The position numbers were made by a program, and so were the translations under genes. Positions 44,417 to 56,646 of a stretch of DNA of 64,000 bases are shown piece after piece. Below the pieces are notes generated by a model. The model saw only the letters and a program-made list of their open reading frames with translations. It did not search any database and was not told where the DNA came from. The stretch is from Paralithodes platypus (lineage: Eukaryota; Arthropoda; Malacostraca; Decapoda; Lithodidae), in assembly GCA_032716605.1 (NCBI GenBank), contig CM064573.1, positions 4,163,792-4,227,791 of the forward strand, written 5' to 3'. The first letter of the stretch is position 1. Every line of letters starts with the position of its first letter.

Positions 44417-44839
44417 TTTAAATTATAGGTTTGACTCCTGTAAGGAGATAAAGAAAACCTAATATTTAGTAGTGGCCCAGTAATCATTGACGAACATGCC
44501 TATTACATAAGGCATCCTCTTCAAACACTAATCCGCCGTAGTTTGAATCTACCGCGCAGAGCATTTAAAAACTGAGGAGCCTTCATCATGAGCGCACGCG
44601 ACCTCACTCATGGCTTCAGTCATTATGAATTGGGTTCTCACTACGAAAAAACTTCGTAAAAAATAAAAACAAAAAGAAAATAAGAATAACTATCCAATAA
44701 GCTTTCCATCATATCGTGGATGTACTTGTGTGGATCTTTGACCAGACGCTGATTCAGGCATCATTCTTCCTTCACTGACATATCAAGTAAACCAAAATCC
44801 TTAATACATCAACGAATGGGAAGGGGATGGTCGGGAGGG

Positions 44840-44960
44840 CCCCAGTCGTCAATGATTACGGGGCCACTACTAAATATTAGGTTTTCTTTATCTCCTTACA
44901 GGAGTCAAACCTATAATTTATTAGTGGCCCCTCCATCATTGACGAACATGCCTGATTTCT
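44840..44960 (-). repeat. DIRS C internal complementary region
   Basis: GTCAATGATTACGGGGCCAC is complementary to the left terminus, and TTTATTAGTGGCCCCTCC is complementary to the right terminus. They lie side by side, the circle-junction template of DIRS elements. The same arrangement occurs in copies A, B and D. Confidence 0.85.
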
Positions 44961-45572
44961 AAGACTGGAGGGGGACATTCGTAATCATATCATAACTCTA
45001 GAAAAGCAGATAATAAAAACAACCACATAGTATTCTTTCTTTGAAAATATATTTAATAAGGCGTAGCCCATATATACAAGAAAGGGGTTCAGGCAGGTGC
45101 GTGCTTCAAAGAAGCCTGCTTGACAAAAAAGGGTAACTCTGAAGATTCTGTGAACAGATCTGTAGTTACAAAGGCACCCCACTCAACGAGTGGTGACAAA
45201 AATAACAAGTTATAAGTTTACATGTGCACATAATAAACCCCAAAATAATCGTGGAGATAAATTGCAAAAGATCTTCACTGTTTAATATTAAATTGCTTTC
45301 GCAGCTAAAACTACTATAACAACCCCGTTGTTTTGTACTAACATTGTACTAGCACAATTTCTCGCAGAGAAATTTTCATATCACATTAACCATAAATTGT
45401 ATCACAGCTCTCACACTCCGGCGGGGTCTAGGGTGTCTTATGTTAACTGACTGCACCCCCCCCCCCCTTTTCTTGAAAGTAAACAAAAGTGACTGAAGGG
45501 CCACCTAGACCCTCTGCCTTAAAGCTATACATGGTAAGGAAGGTTTATCTAGAGCAACTGACAAGTATCTAG

Positions 45573-46712
45573 TCAAAAACGTATGATTAGACGCCCACAA
45601 CTGAGTGACAAAATATCTTCTATTGAAAAATTCTTCAGGAAACGTAAAGAGGCTGCCCATTTGCGTAAATCGTGGGCCCGACCCACAACGCCGGGATTAC
45701 TCTCTTTAATGACTTCGACCAGAAGAGAAGCTAATCGTCGTTTCAGTAAGCGTTTACCCGTACTCGCTACCCATAAAGCACCTTGGGGGTTTAGAGGAGC
45801 TACTCTCAAATATTTGGTTAGAGCTTGCACTGGACATAGATTAAGATGCACCTTTCCCCTTTTTAACGCCGGCACCGTGAACTCAGAAAACACGTGTGCA
45901 CTGTGCTCATTCTTGGCTACAAATCCCGGGGAAGGTGCAATGTGAATACATTCATTAAGTCTACCAAACCTAAGGCAATTAGGTGTGTTGCTCATCGCCG
46001 CCAGCTCAGACACTCTGTTCCCGGTGGCCAAAGCCAAAAGGAATACAGACTTTTTTAAAAGTAATGCAAAATCTGCAGTATTTTGGTACAGACGAGAGTG
46101 AAGTAAAGACAAAGCTTTGTCCAGAGACCAAGTAGGCATGAGCTGACGGGGAGGTGGGCGGAGTTTAAAACAAGCTCTCATAAAACCTGTTTCCTCCGCC
46201 ACCGGTATGGAGAGACCTGTAAGGTCTAAAAAGGGCACTCTAATTGCAGTTAAGTGATTTTTTAACGTTACCACAGATAAATGTTTCTGCTCAAACAGAT
46301 AATTTAAATAATTAAAAACTAAAGCTACTGATGGCACAGTCTGTTCTGTTCTAATGATCCAAGAAGTAAAGGCTTGCCAATGTGAGTGATACTGTCGTTT
46401 CGTAGACTGAGTATATTGATTTAATAATTTATTGGTCACATCTCTACCGTATGGTGCTAGCCACTTGGCCTCCTGAATGTCCATAATGCAAAAGTTAGCG
46501 AGGTCGCTAGGTTGCCAATCGTGTCTAAGTGGAAATACCCGACCGGGAGCGACACCGGGTGCGGGCACCACGTCTTCAATTGTTGGTACCACAACTGCGC
46601 CGGCCACAGGGGCGCGATTAGTGAGACTAAGCCTCGATAATCTCGTAGTTTGTTCACTACGTGGCACATTAGTGACGCATCTGGCGGCGGAAACAGATAG
46701 ATGGAGCTCCAT
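45573..46712 (-). pseudogene. DIRS tyrosine recombinase (YR), copy C
   Basis: The 379-codon frame carries the SAM-like DNA-binding part (AKWLAPYGRDV, QSTKRQYHSHWQAF) and the catalytic domain with the first arginine in LATGNRVSELAAM and the HxxR box HDLRKWAASL. After FSIEDI a one-base change relative to copy B shifts the frame, so the tyrosine segment is lost from this frame. The enzyme would integrate the circular double-stranded DNA intermediate. The start is not clear; the frame overlaps the RNase H region. Confidence 0.9.
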
Positions 46713-47281
46713 CTGTTCCAGTCTGTCACTAGGGCGTCTGGCCCCCCTGCCGGCGTTTTCGTCCGGCGGGTGAGGTATAGAGGGAGTTTGTGAGTCTCCT
46801 CGGACGCAAACAGATCCACTTGTGGATGGGAGAGCTCTGCAATCATTAGGTTGAAATGGGTTGCTTGAGCTCCCATTCTACTGTCGTGCTCTGTCTCCGG
46901 GACAGAGCGTCTGCCCAGACGTTTGCTACGCCTGGGAGATAAGATGCGTGAAGATAAATGTCTAGTCTGTTGGCTAGAGTAAAAATCTCTTCCGACACGT
47001 TTAGCAACCTCCTTGACCTCGTTGACCCCTGTTTCTGAATACAGTGAACTGCGTTCAGATTGTCCATTCTGAAGGCCACCGACTTGCCCCGTAACGCAGG
47101 GCCGTGAGCCTGAAGGAAATACAAGGGGACTAGTAATTCTTTGACATTGATGTGGGAGATTTCTAAGTGGGACCAAAGCCCCTGACCCTGGTGCCCCTGA
47201 TTTGACTGAAATCCCCAACCTATTGTGCCTGACGCATCCGTGTCTACCCATACCGTTGGTGGAGGAGAGGTCCATGACATT
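46457..47281 (-). pseudogene. DIRS RNase H and linker domain, frameshifted
   Basis: The frame at 46846-47280 has RNase H motifs: VWVDTDASGTIGWGF, the glutamate in INVKELLVPL, FRMDNLNAV and LPGVANVWADALSR. A frameshift near 46850 moves to the second frame (from THFNLMIAEL; then VDLFASEETHKLPLY), the conserved DIRS region after RNase H. RT is upstream on the other side of the solo LTR. Confidence 0.85.
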
Positions 47282-49031
47282 TGTTACGACTGGGGTTCAA
47301 ATATATCAGGGCTCTTATTCATTGGACTAGTAATGGCATAAATGCTACAACGGAAAGCGCTAGCTCCAACCTCTGATGTATATTCCCAGTGAACAAAGAA
47401 CACAAATACTCTACAGAGTTCTATATGCAATAATAGGCTATCAAACTCTCAATAAATGTGCGTCTACTCTAGGCTTAATGTTATGTGAAAACAGCCTATT
47501 ACCTATAACCGAAGATGCTTGGTTATGGTATGCAAAGTAAGGTGGTAAGAGAAGTTACAGCTTACGTTACTTTAATCAATAAATGTCAGGCACTCCTGCA
47601 TGAAAGAAAGTGCACTAAAGTCCTTCAACACTAACAAGGAATCTTCTTTAAATGTTAGATGCTATAAAGATGCTCGTATCGGAAATGGAACCCAAAAAAG
47701 GCAGGCAGCGGAACAATGCTCGTGCAGGCTATGCATACAAAAAGGCAGAATATATAATGCCGTCGGAGCCAAGAATATCCTAAACACAACAACAATAATA
47801 ATAATCGCCACGACAATGCAGTATTCCTATCAACAAAAAGAGCCTAAGTCGTTTGTGTCTCAATACATCAAACTAGGCTGCGAAATGCTTGTGTAATCAT
47901 AAACGGGTATACATAAAAAGAGTAATTGGTTTAATATACTTAATGTCTACTATGATTGATAAAGTCTAGCTAGAGTCAATGATACGAGATACTGGTGCAC
48001 ATGGCATGCCACATAGCCTAGTGCAAATCTCAAGTCTGTGCGTCAAATATTACGTTATAATGAAGGGTAGCTCTCTTGAGAAACCTTAATACCGAAGTAT
48101 TAAGCGTTCTCCTGGCGTACCTCAAAGACAAACAATCGAGACTAGAACAGTGCAGAATGGTATAGGCAAAAAGCCCTCATTCGTGCATGCTCTATTCTCA
48201 ATGGCACACAGACTAGAATTTACTCAATCAACTCCAGTTCTCAGGTATGTCGTGCAGCTTTTAACTAAAGCCAGCACTCATAGGAAACAATACCTTATAA
48301 TATCAGACTCCTAGTCTAGCATTATCTAATCCAGCAGAACACTAATAATTAAAGGATGCAGTACTTAAACAATATAAATGCCAACCAATGCTTCGTGATC
48401 CACTTATCTTAACAACTAACATACATGGGTTATATCAGACCTTAACGCACAATACAACTGGCCAGCATGAAGCTGATTTTGCAGAGTTAACCAGAGGGGG
48501 TATAATGTTAATAAAAGGTGGTGAAAGATATGGAAAATGAGAGAGATAGGCAGAGGAAAAGATTCTCAGGTGCGAGCGGGGTACAGGTAGCAAGGGAAAA
48601 AGATGGGTGCATTCTAGAAACCAGATCTGAGGGAGAGAGTGGCGAGGAACTGTATATATACTCGCACCAGCTCGAGCCGCGTGGGAAAAAAGCGGTTACA
48701 AGTCCTCTAGCCACTACCAAAGTAGCTAGCAAAACATTACGTCACCAAGCATGGTAAAGAACTCCCTCAACCAATCCCCACGAGGCCAGCCAGCTGTGAC
48801 GTCATCGAGCGGGGCAAAAACACTACGCGCCCCTCTCACTCTGTTCTACTCTCTCTCTCTCTCTGATCTTATCATTACTAGTTAAGGATAAAACATATAC
48901 TTTACAATTAAATATATAAAGCCTTGACATGGGCGAAAACAAAGAGCCTTTCTGGACTGCCCATGACACAAGCTTTCATATGAAATAAAGCACATTCTAA
49001 TACACAAACTGTAAATCCACTGCCCTGGCGA
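47282..49031 (-). repeat. Solo gypsy LTR inside DIRS copy C
   Basis: It starts TGTTACGAC in + orientation, and its minus-strand end AGTCGTAACA plus the interior AGTCCAAT and GCCAGGGCAG motifs match the gypsy LTR at 1885-6505. The distal 20-30 bases at 49031 look lost. It separates RT from RNase H. A TATA-like TATATATAC lies on the minus strand at about 48653-48661. The few short frames inside (47600-47896, 48518-48757) have no recognisable protein. Confidence 0.68.
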
Positions 49032-49041
49032 TCCTAGCGAG

Positions 49042-50172
49042 TCACTGTAGGAAAAGCCATGCGGTTCTAACGGAGTGGTTAACGTCACACATTATTGAGT
49101 GCAACGTTTCCCTCTTCGCCCAGACCGCTAGTAAGGTGTGGATTAATTTCGGGATGAGCCATAATTTTCCCGCCGGTAGGAGTGGGAAATATTTGTTGCC
49201 TTCCAATATTAAACGTTTTACTTTCAACCGGCCCAACATAACAGTTAGTTGAATCCAGTTGAGAGAGCCGACCAGAGACTCCCAGACCCTCCGCGTCGTA
49301 GTCAGACTGTGAAGAAACATGAACAGTTTCCTGCGAAACCTGTTGCGATTGTCCACACTCTGACTCAGAGTGAGAGCGGCCGTGTCCCAGACCAGCCCTA
49401 TCCACTGAATTACTCGTGAGGGAACAAGGTTTGACTTTACCAGATTCACCTTGAACCCTAGAGTTTTGACATGATTTAAAATGATGTTGACATGTTTGAT
49501 GCATAATTGTTGTGTCTCTGCCACCACCAGCCAGTCGTCTAGGTACCACAACACTCTGATTCCTTGTTTTAACAACGGCATCAGGGCTTGCCGGACTAAT
49601 TTCGTGAATAATCGAGGTGCCAGGTTCAAACCGAATGGCATCCGTTGAAAAACAAAATTTTGGTGCCTGATCCGTAAGGCCAAAAACCTTTGAAATCTTT
49701 TGTTGACCGATACGTGCCAATAGGCGTCTGTCAGGTCTAGGGAACACATCCAACCTCCCGGCGGAAGTGTTAGCCTGATTTGGTGTACTGTTAACATTCG
49801 GAAAGACTCGTTGTGAATGTGAAGGTTCAGATAAGACAGGTCTACGACCGGTCTCATCTGAACACTGTCCCTTTTGGGAACCAAAAATAGCTTGGACGTG
49901 AATACAGGGTAATTTGGGGGGACCGGGATGATGACATTCTTGGCAATCATTTCCTGGACCAGTGACTCCACCTCTAAAGAAACAAAATTCGCCGTTGTCG
50001 GCTGACGTAAGCGAGGTCGCCGGAGCCACTGCCAAGTGATGCCTTTGCGTGCCACCATCCGTGCCCAAGTGTTTAACGGCCATGCTTGGTGACACGTTCG
50101 GAACGACCCAGTTAGCAGACAAGGGTTCGCCAGCTGTACTACCCTCGGATCCGCCGGCCTTAAGATTGGCAC
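49042..50172 (-). pseudogene. DIRS reverse transcriptase
   Basis: The 376-codon frame has the DIRS-type RT: FLVPKRDSVQMRPVVDLSYL, MCSLDLTDAYWHV, RMPFGLNLAPRLFTKLV and the catalytic LWYLDDWLVV. The RT core seems complete, but the protein is cut at 49042 by the solo LTR and its RNase H is beyond it. It overlaps the end of gag in another frame. Confidence 0.92.
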
Positions 50173-50198
50173 CGGGAGTGAGAGAGACTTTAGTTTTT

Positions 50199-52811
50199 TT
50201 ATGGTGGGGTTGGTGGTGCTGGACGCTTCGCCGGCTGGCTGGTGTTGGCCGAAGACGGGCCCTGACCTGGCTTATTATGGCCGCGTCCTCTCTGACCTGA
50301 AAACCTACTCTGTCTATGCCTGTACTGACCTTGAGGGGAGGGGGAGGACTTAGGTGGAAGAAAGGGCTTAGATCCCCCCGGCTGAGCTTTAGCGGCTGGC
50401 CTGGGTTTGGGGAAGTTAAAGGCAGGTTTCTTAGAAGGGGTGGGACTGTGTTTAAAGGCCTGCGCCATATTAAACACCGTTCGCCACACGTCAGGGGATA
50501 TTAAAGAGGGAGTAAGCACTGGTGACATGACCACCTGATTCGCAATGCGATCAGGCAGTTTGCGGACTAAAGACATTCTGAGGTCTTGTCTCGCTCGTAC
50601 CGCCTCAAGCAAGGCGGTGCGGATGTCACCCAGAGATTGGATTGACGACTGAAGAAGCAGTCGCCGGGACAATTCAACCGATCGTCTGGCATCCGCGTCT
50701 GCGACTGCCTGAGTGGACCGGAGCAAAGACTTTGCTACCTGTTGAGACACTATGTATTGAGAGAACAGGCGAAAAGCTTTCCCCCTTAGCCTAAATTCTC
50801 GGTCTAGGTGAGTTGGGGTAGGGGTAGTGAAAGGGTCTTTTAGCTCACAAAGATTAATTTTAGGGGCAGCTAAGAGAGCAAACAAAGCTGAAGGGACTCC
50901 GCCGGCAGAACACACTGGCATGGAGAACCACGAATGAGTATCTTGAGGGATCTGGTGGGAAGTTTTGGAAGTAAATATGGTCGCAAAGTTTTGAGCCTCT
51001 ATCTCCCAATCCACCCAAGGTCCTGGACCCAACTACCCCACCTTCAAGACTGGATTAGCTGCTTCGTCTGTGACGGTTTGTAAATGAAGTTCTGGAGTGA
51101 GAGCTGACAGAGTCTTAATGTCATTAAACCCATCCAGCTTAGACCAGTCTGAAAACAATTTTGAAGCTGAGGCAGGGGGTAAAGCTGGCTTAGTAGCATA
51201 CACAAAATAGTCTTGGTGATAATAACTAGGTATAGCCTTTATATTAACGTCTAGTACATTTCCCAAAGTATCCAAGGCCCTTAATTTCTTAGATTTATTG
51301 CCCTGGATGACCCACTCACGCGGTACTGGGAGTTCCCCTGACAAGGTAGGTTGGGCGAGCTCTGGTTTAGTGGGGGTCAAAAGGACCCATGACTCGTCTG
51401 GTCCGTAAAGCAAGGGCATAGCTACCTTTCTGAGAGGCGCCTTGTCTAGAGGGGGTGGATTGACATCCGTTATAACCCTTACATTCGAAGTGGTCAATGC
51501 CGCCGTAGCAGGCCTAGTAACCACTGATGGTGACAGAGTGGGAGGGTGAGGGATTTTAGTTAAAGCAATAGAAGTCATCAGAGGCCGTACCGTAGAACTT
51601 GTCGTGGGAGCTCCCAAGTCCACTGTGGGAGTTTCCTGTTGTTGGCCAAAAAATTTAGATAAAGCATGACTAAGTAGCCCATCAATTTCCTGTGCAGTGA
51701 CAAATTGACTTGATGATGTACTCACTGGTGAATCATTAATATCCTGCGCGGCATCTAAGCCTGAACCTGACTTTTGCCCTTCCATATCCGAAATTATTGA
51801 AACCTCGTCATTCTCCTCCTGTTCCTCCTGAGAAGATCCCGCCGAAGCTGGGGTACCTTGTTGCCAAGATAAGTCAGGAATAGAGGATGGGATCGCCGCG
51901 TCCCTGTGGACGTCAGCTACTGTGTGACTAGTTTGAGTCGGAAGTGGGTGGTCAGACCCCGGCCGAGAAAATCGCCAAACACCGAGGCCTTGGCCTACAC
52001 TCTCTTGGGAGTCTGAAACACTCTCAATCACTGATCCCCCTGAACTCTCCAATTCCAGGGTTAAAATGTTAATGGGTAAATCATCTTTAGGTACAGGCAC
52101 CGTACTGGACCCTTGAGACCTAACACAAACTCTGTCTGGGGTAGAGGTACGATGAGAAGCACTAGAAACTGGCGAATGTAGGGAGGTCTTTCTTTTATGG
52201 GAATCCTTTTTGGAAGATTTATGGCTACGGTGTGACCGTGAACTACTCTTTGATTTGGAGGATTTATCGCCGTGACCACTGGTGGAACTTTCCGTCTTAC
52301 TCTTCTTACTCGATGGTGAAGAGGCAAGACTAGATGGCTGGTGTCTGAGAGGTGACCTAGACCGAGATCTCTCCCGAGACGAGGAGGCGGTCGCCGGGGG
52401 TGTAGGCTCTCTTGGACGTTACAGAGTAGCAGCAGAAGACACAGAACCCTGACCAGTCTCCGCCGGCTTATGACTAGTTACTCGAGAGGAACGTTTAGGG
52501 GGAGGGTGTTCGAAAAGCAGTCTATCCCAAAGAGGGACGTTGTCACATTGAAGTGACTTAAGAGCTACAATCGTAGTATATGCTGACATCTGTTGCCTAA
52601 CCTCTCTTAATGCGACCGCTGCGGTCTTATCATTGTCGCGGAGGACCTTGACACTTAATTGGGAGCAAAAGGAACAGTTGCGCATCACCCACAGACCCCT
52701 TGAACGGTCTAGACATTTAACACACTTGATGCAAAGAGTGTGCGCAAAAATAGGGATACCGGCACAGGTAGGGGTAGTGCATAAAGCAAAGACTGGGGCC
52801 AAGGTAGCCAT
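50199..52811 (-). pseudogene. DIRS Gag-like ORF with two in-frame stops
   Basis: ATG at 52811 starts a cysteine-bearing N-terminus (CIKCVKCLD, then CSFCSQL; zinc-ligand-like). TAA at 52419-52421 and TAG at 51033-51035 interrupt one continuous phase. Between them is a serine/arginine-rich, SR-like stretch and an acidic region; after the second stop a mixed helical region is followed by a proline/glycine/arginine-rich RNA-binding-like tail (HRQSRFSGQRGRGHNKPG). About 870 codons in total. That three pieces share a phase supports a single gene; the function is assigned by position before RT. Confidence 0.78.
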
Positions 52812-54574
52812 GACAGAGACTGGTGGGGAAAACTACTGCCGGGTCTGTATTGGTCCGCCGGAGCCCAGCTCTGGAAAAAAAGAAAATTTCCAGGAATTAA
52901 TGCTCATAAGGTTAACCCAACATGTTCGCACACAAGTGTTAATAACCCACCGGGTAACGAGATGTAATGACACAACGATCACAGCTCGCTACGCGGCGGG
53001 GTTCAGAATATCTAAACATATCTTTTTAAGAAAGTGAAGAATACCCTCTGACATAATATAAAGGACCAGCATGGCGTTTATAGTCTTTCTGGTGGTGACT
53101 GTTTCAAGATTCAATTTTTTTGGAAAAACAACCCCCCACAAAGACGCCGGCCCTTGAATTATTTTAGTAGAATAACACAGGGCAGGCTGATACGAGATCT
53201 GATTTCTAACGAATTGTCACAAAAGATCGCCGTAAGTTTGAAGGCGGCGATACATAAACGTATCTCTCAATTAAGTGGTTAATCGAAATTTAATTGTAAA
53301 TTCCTTATTTCCTCCTCCCAGGAGCACCCGCCGGGTGTAAAAACGATGTTAACCCTAATTGAACCTTCAATCGCCGTAAGTGTAAAGGCGGCGATACATA
53401 TAGTATCACTAAAATGGATCGGTTAACTAACTGAATGACTTGGTTGTTCATCCCACCCTACCAAGGTACACCCGCCGGGTGAGATGTCAAAACGTTAACC
53501 CCATAAGTTCCTGTCCCCACTTCTTTGTAAAAGATCGCCGGGGAGGAAAGCCCTTAACAACAGCTAGGTTTTTCTGTGGTTTGTAAAACCGGGTAGAAAA
53601 ACTTCATAACATATGTCCGCATGAACAATGTTAGATGGGTACAGCCACTCCGCCGGGAATCAAAGGGAGCCTGAAAACAGGCACCAACACAGAGACGCAG
53701 TCCTGGAGAGCCACAGACACCTCATCGCCGGGGACACAAGCCTGTGTTGAAACCACGTGTGGCCCAACACGGCTCTCGGCCGGGTTTTTTTCATGGTGAA
53801 ACCGAGAAAAAACCCGCCGGAAGGTAACCCACCCCGTTCAGAAACCATCTGAACGTACATCGGACTCGAAGGAAAGCCAAGCACGACTAGCCTAGGTCCA
53901 CACAATAATCCGTGGAATTAGCCAATACACAACTAAACCAGGAAACAAACATAGTCCGTGGAATTAGCCAATACACAACTAAACCCGGATACACATGACA
54001 CAGTAGGGCATATTTATAAAATAAACAATAACACTTGTACATGTGGCAAAGCTACGAGCGGCTGGCTAGGCCTAAGTAGACGGCATAAGAAATGTTGAAT
54101 TATAAACAAAAAACACTGGAAACATAACAACAGGAACCACCGCCAACACACCACTGTAGCAAATACTTCCGGCAAAGGGAAGACTGACTCGGGACCCAGA
54201 AAAAACTTCACTAAGTGAAGAAAAATACGCTGGGAACGTCAGTAAGCAACGCTTACCTCATCAGAAAGATAAAAGGCAGCATAATTAACGCGTAATGAAA
54301 GCCGCCTGCATCACAATCTAACTCAACTGTGAAAAGATCACAAGTCCACAACAGGACCACGAGGGTACATCCGAAATAGATGCCCCAAACACACGACCCA
54401 AAATACACTGCACTGCGGGCAACCAGCCCAGGACACTCCTGCTACGCATATCCTAACCTTACTCGATACATCCCGGAGTAAACAAATGAGAAAAAACTCA
54501 CTAGGGACGCAGCAAATGCGGAACCAGCGGAGCGTGGGGAGACATGTCCGGGCAGGCTGAGCACAGAGCAGAGA
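52812..54574 (-). other. DIRS C 5' leader
   Basis: No gene is recognised. It contains repeated GC hairpins (GATCGCCG paired with GGCGGCGAT at about 53225 and 53372) and a 46 bp duplication (CCGTGGAATTAGCCAATACA at 53910 and 53956). Confidence 0.65.
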
Positions 54575-54891
54575 AGGAAGAATGACGCCTGAATCAGCGT
54601 CTGGTCAAAGATCCACACAAGTACATCCACGATATGATGGAAAGCTTATTGGATAGTTATTCTTATTTTCTTTTTGTTTTTATTTTTTACGAAGTTTTTT
54701 CGTAGTGAGAACCCAATTCATAATGACTGAAGCCATGAGTGAGGTCGCGTGCGCTCATGATGAAGGCTCCTCAGTTTTTTAAATGCTCTGCGCGGTAGAT
54801 TCAAACTACGGCGGATTAGTGTTTGAAGAGGATGCCTTATGTAATAGGCATGTTCGTCAATGATGGAGGGGCCACTAATAAATATTTCATT

Positions 54892-55956
54892 GTCAAAGGC
54901 CATTGATTTAATGGTGGAGAGGATATCGATAAATTTGCCGTCGAGCACTATAAAACTTAAATACAGGGGTGCAAAGAAGAATAGGTTCATTGCTCGTGTA
55001 GCTTTGGTAGAGATTATCTTGGCTAAATCCTGGTTGATAAAGCTGTACACTTGCATCATGGTTTCGGTGTTATACTCAGAACAGAGTAGGTGTATTCTCT
55101 TGCGTTTAGTGGCATGTTCTTTATTTTTATCACGGGTCAATAATCGGTTTCGTATAAAGATATAGAAAAATATGGATTGTTCATTTATGGTCTCATTATA
55201 AAATATATTTTGTAAAAAATCTTCTTCCAATGTAATCAACTTGTTAAATAAAAAGCTCTCCTCGGACACTCCTCTCATTGTCGATAGATAAAACTCACAC
55301 CTTTTACCAGCATTTCCAATTTTGGGTAGTGCTCGTACCAGTAATGTAATTGGGTTAATTATAGATAGCCCCCCCCCCCCCCCCCTGTACATACACGTTT
55401 CTACTACAAAGGATAATAGGTCTGATATGAAATCCTCTGCGAGTCTATGGTCTAAAACACATTTGACTATAATGTCTTTGGAAATATCTTTCCCGTTGTA
55501 GCGATCGCCTTGAGCAAACATAAGTCTTATACGAAGCGCATCGTTAACAAACTGTGACAGATTACAAGTCCCAGATAGTATGGGCCAAATGACGGAAGTC
55601 TTTCCCGCCAAATTTAGAGATACCGCGTGTCCATAATTTGGAATGATATTAATTGTTACAAAGTCTGGTATAATATTTATGTTGTGTAATCGATCGCATA
55701 TGAAATTAAACGCTGCTTGGTTGTAACCCAATAAAGAATTAATAGTCAGACGCATTTCCCCATCGACATTAATGGAGTGTGCAGTACTAACGGCGATTGG
55801 ACCAAAAGTTACCCGATCTTTATATTTAAGAGGGGCTGCATTGCGGCTATATCTATTGATAATTTTATTATATTTATACTCTTCAATATTATAATTAAAT
55901 AGCGAATAGAGTGTTTGTTGTGCATGCTTAGTTAATGTCAGAAAGGTCTCCGCCAT
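54892..55956 (-). pseudogene. Viral gene cut by DIRS copy C
   Basis: The start is ATG at 55956 (MAETFLTLTKH); the frame is open a little further upstream without a better ATG. About 355 codons are viral; the residues after AFDNEIF belong to the DIRS terminal repeat. The protein is not recognised: mostly soluble, with hydrophobic C-terminal stretch (NLFFFAPLYLSFIVL) and many asparagines and isoleucines. A C-run (55371-55386 on +) encodes a glycine stretch. Its 3' part seems to be the sliver at 44116-44416. Tight spacing to the next gene supports viral origin. Confidence 0.6.
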
Positions 55957-56003
55957 TGTTTCGTGTCGGTATGTGTCCGGAAAGTATTTACAGGCGCAGG
56001 CGA

Positions 56004-56628
56004 TCAACTATACAAAATATTCGCAGTTAATATATCTGTGGCAAAGTTGTTATTATTACTATTATATTTGAGTCCACTATGATTATTATTATTATTACCA
56101 CCACCAAAACCTTCCGACAGTTTATCAATCACTAGGATCCTCCGACCCAAGATTTTTCCAAGATCCGCCTCAAAGATTTTTGGGTCTAATTTGACATTGG
56201 AATTGGTTTCGATAAAAGCTTGCTGTATTCTATGAAACGTTTCCAATCCATGGGTCTTTTTTTCTCCATTAGATATCAAATCTTCATAATCCCTAACTAT
56301 AAAGGTAGTATGTGTATCCGCCTTGGTTAGTGTGTTTGAAGATGGATATACTAGTAGCGTGATATTACTCGTCGGTTGGTACAGAGAGTTTTATGGAGGC
56401 CGACAATGGCGCGAGTGTATGGGTGCGTGACGAATCCAAGTGATTCTTCCACCCGTGCCAGTGATAATAGCAATTTTTGGTATCCTCCATCTCCTTCCGA
56501 ATCCCCTCGATTAATGCTATGGATTCATATTTTTCTTGCAAGCTATAATTATTAAATGTCCTAACCTTGTGTTCAATCTCTTTCAATATCTGACTCGATG
56601 CTAAAATATATTTTTCGCGATCGGTCAC
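56004..56628 (-). pseudogene. Small viral gene, frameshifted
   Basis: Two minus-strand frames (56365-56628 and 56004-about 56385) overlap and read as one protein of about 190 residues after a single frame change near 56385. The first has a coiled coil-like start (ILKEIEHKVRTF), the second an asparagine-rich tail. No ATG opens the first; it could have been lost. Not recognised. Confidence 0.45.
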
Positions 56629-56646
56629 TAGTCCATCACCGATATT

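Larger units (their letters stand above)
44417..54891 (-). mobile_element. DIRS retrotransposon copy C, near full length
   Basis: This 10.5 kb copy (8.7 kb without the nested solo LTR) has textbook DIRS structure on the minus strand: ITRs of about 315 bp (44460-44780 and 54575-54889), an internal complementary region (about 44840-44960) that joins the complements of both ends, then gag, RT, RNase H and tyrosine recombinase. The outer left end is a hairpin (TAGGTTT / AAACCTA around CTCCTGTAAGGAG). No target duplication is visible, as expected for recombinase-mediated insertion. Both junctions fall in viral coding sequence. Confidence 0.92.

Noticed and set aside
47600..48757. Small genes within the solo LTR
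   Set aside because: Short frames of 70-100 codons without motifs, inside sequence that matches LTR ends.
49085..50122. 345-codon minus-strand frame overlapping the DIRS RT
   Set aside because: It lies in another phase of the RT gene and has no RT or other motif; the 376-codon frame holds the catalytic box.
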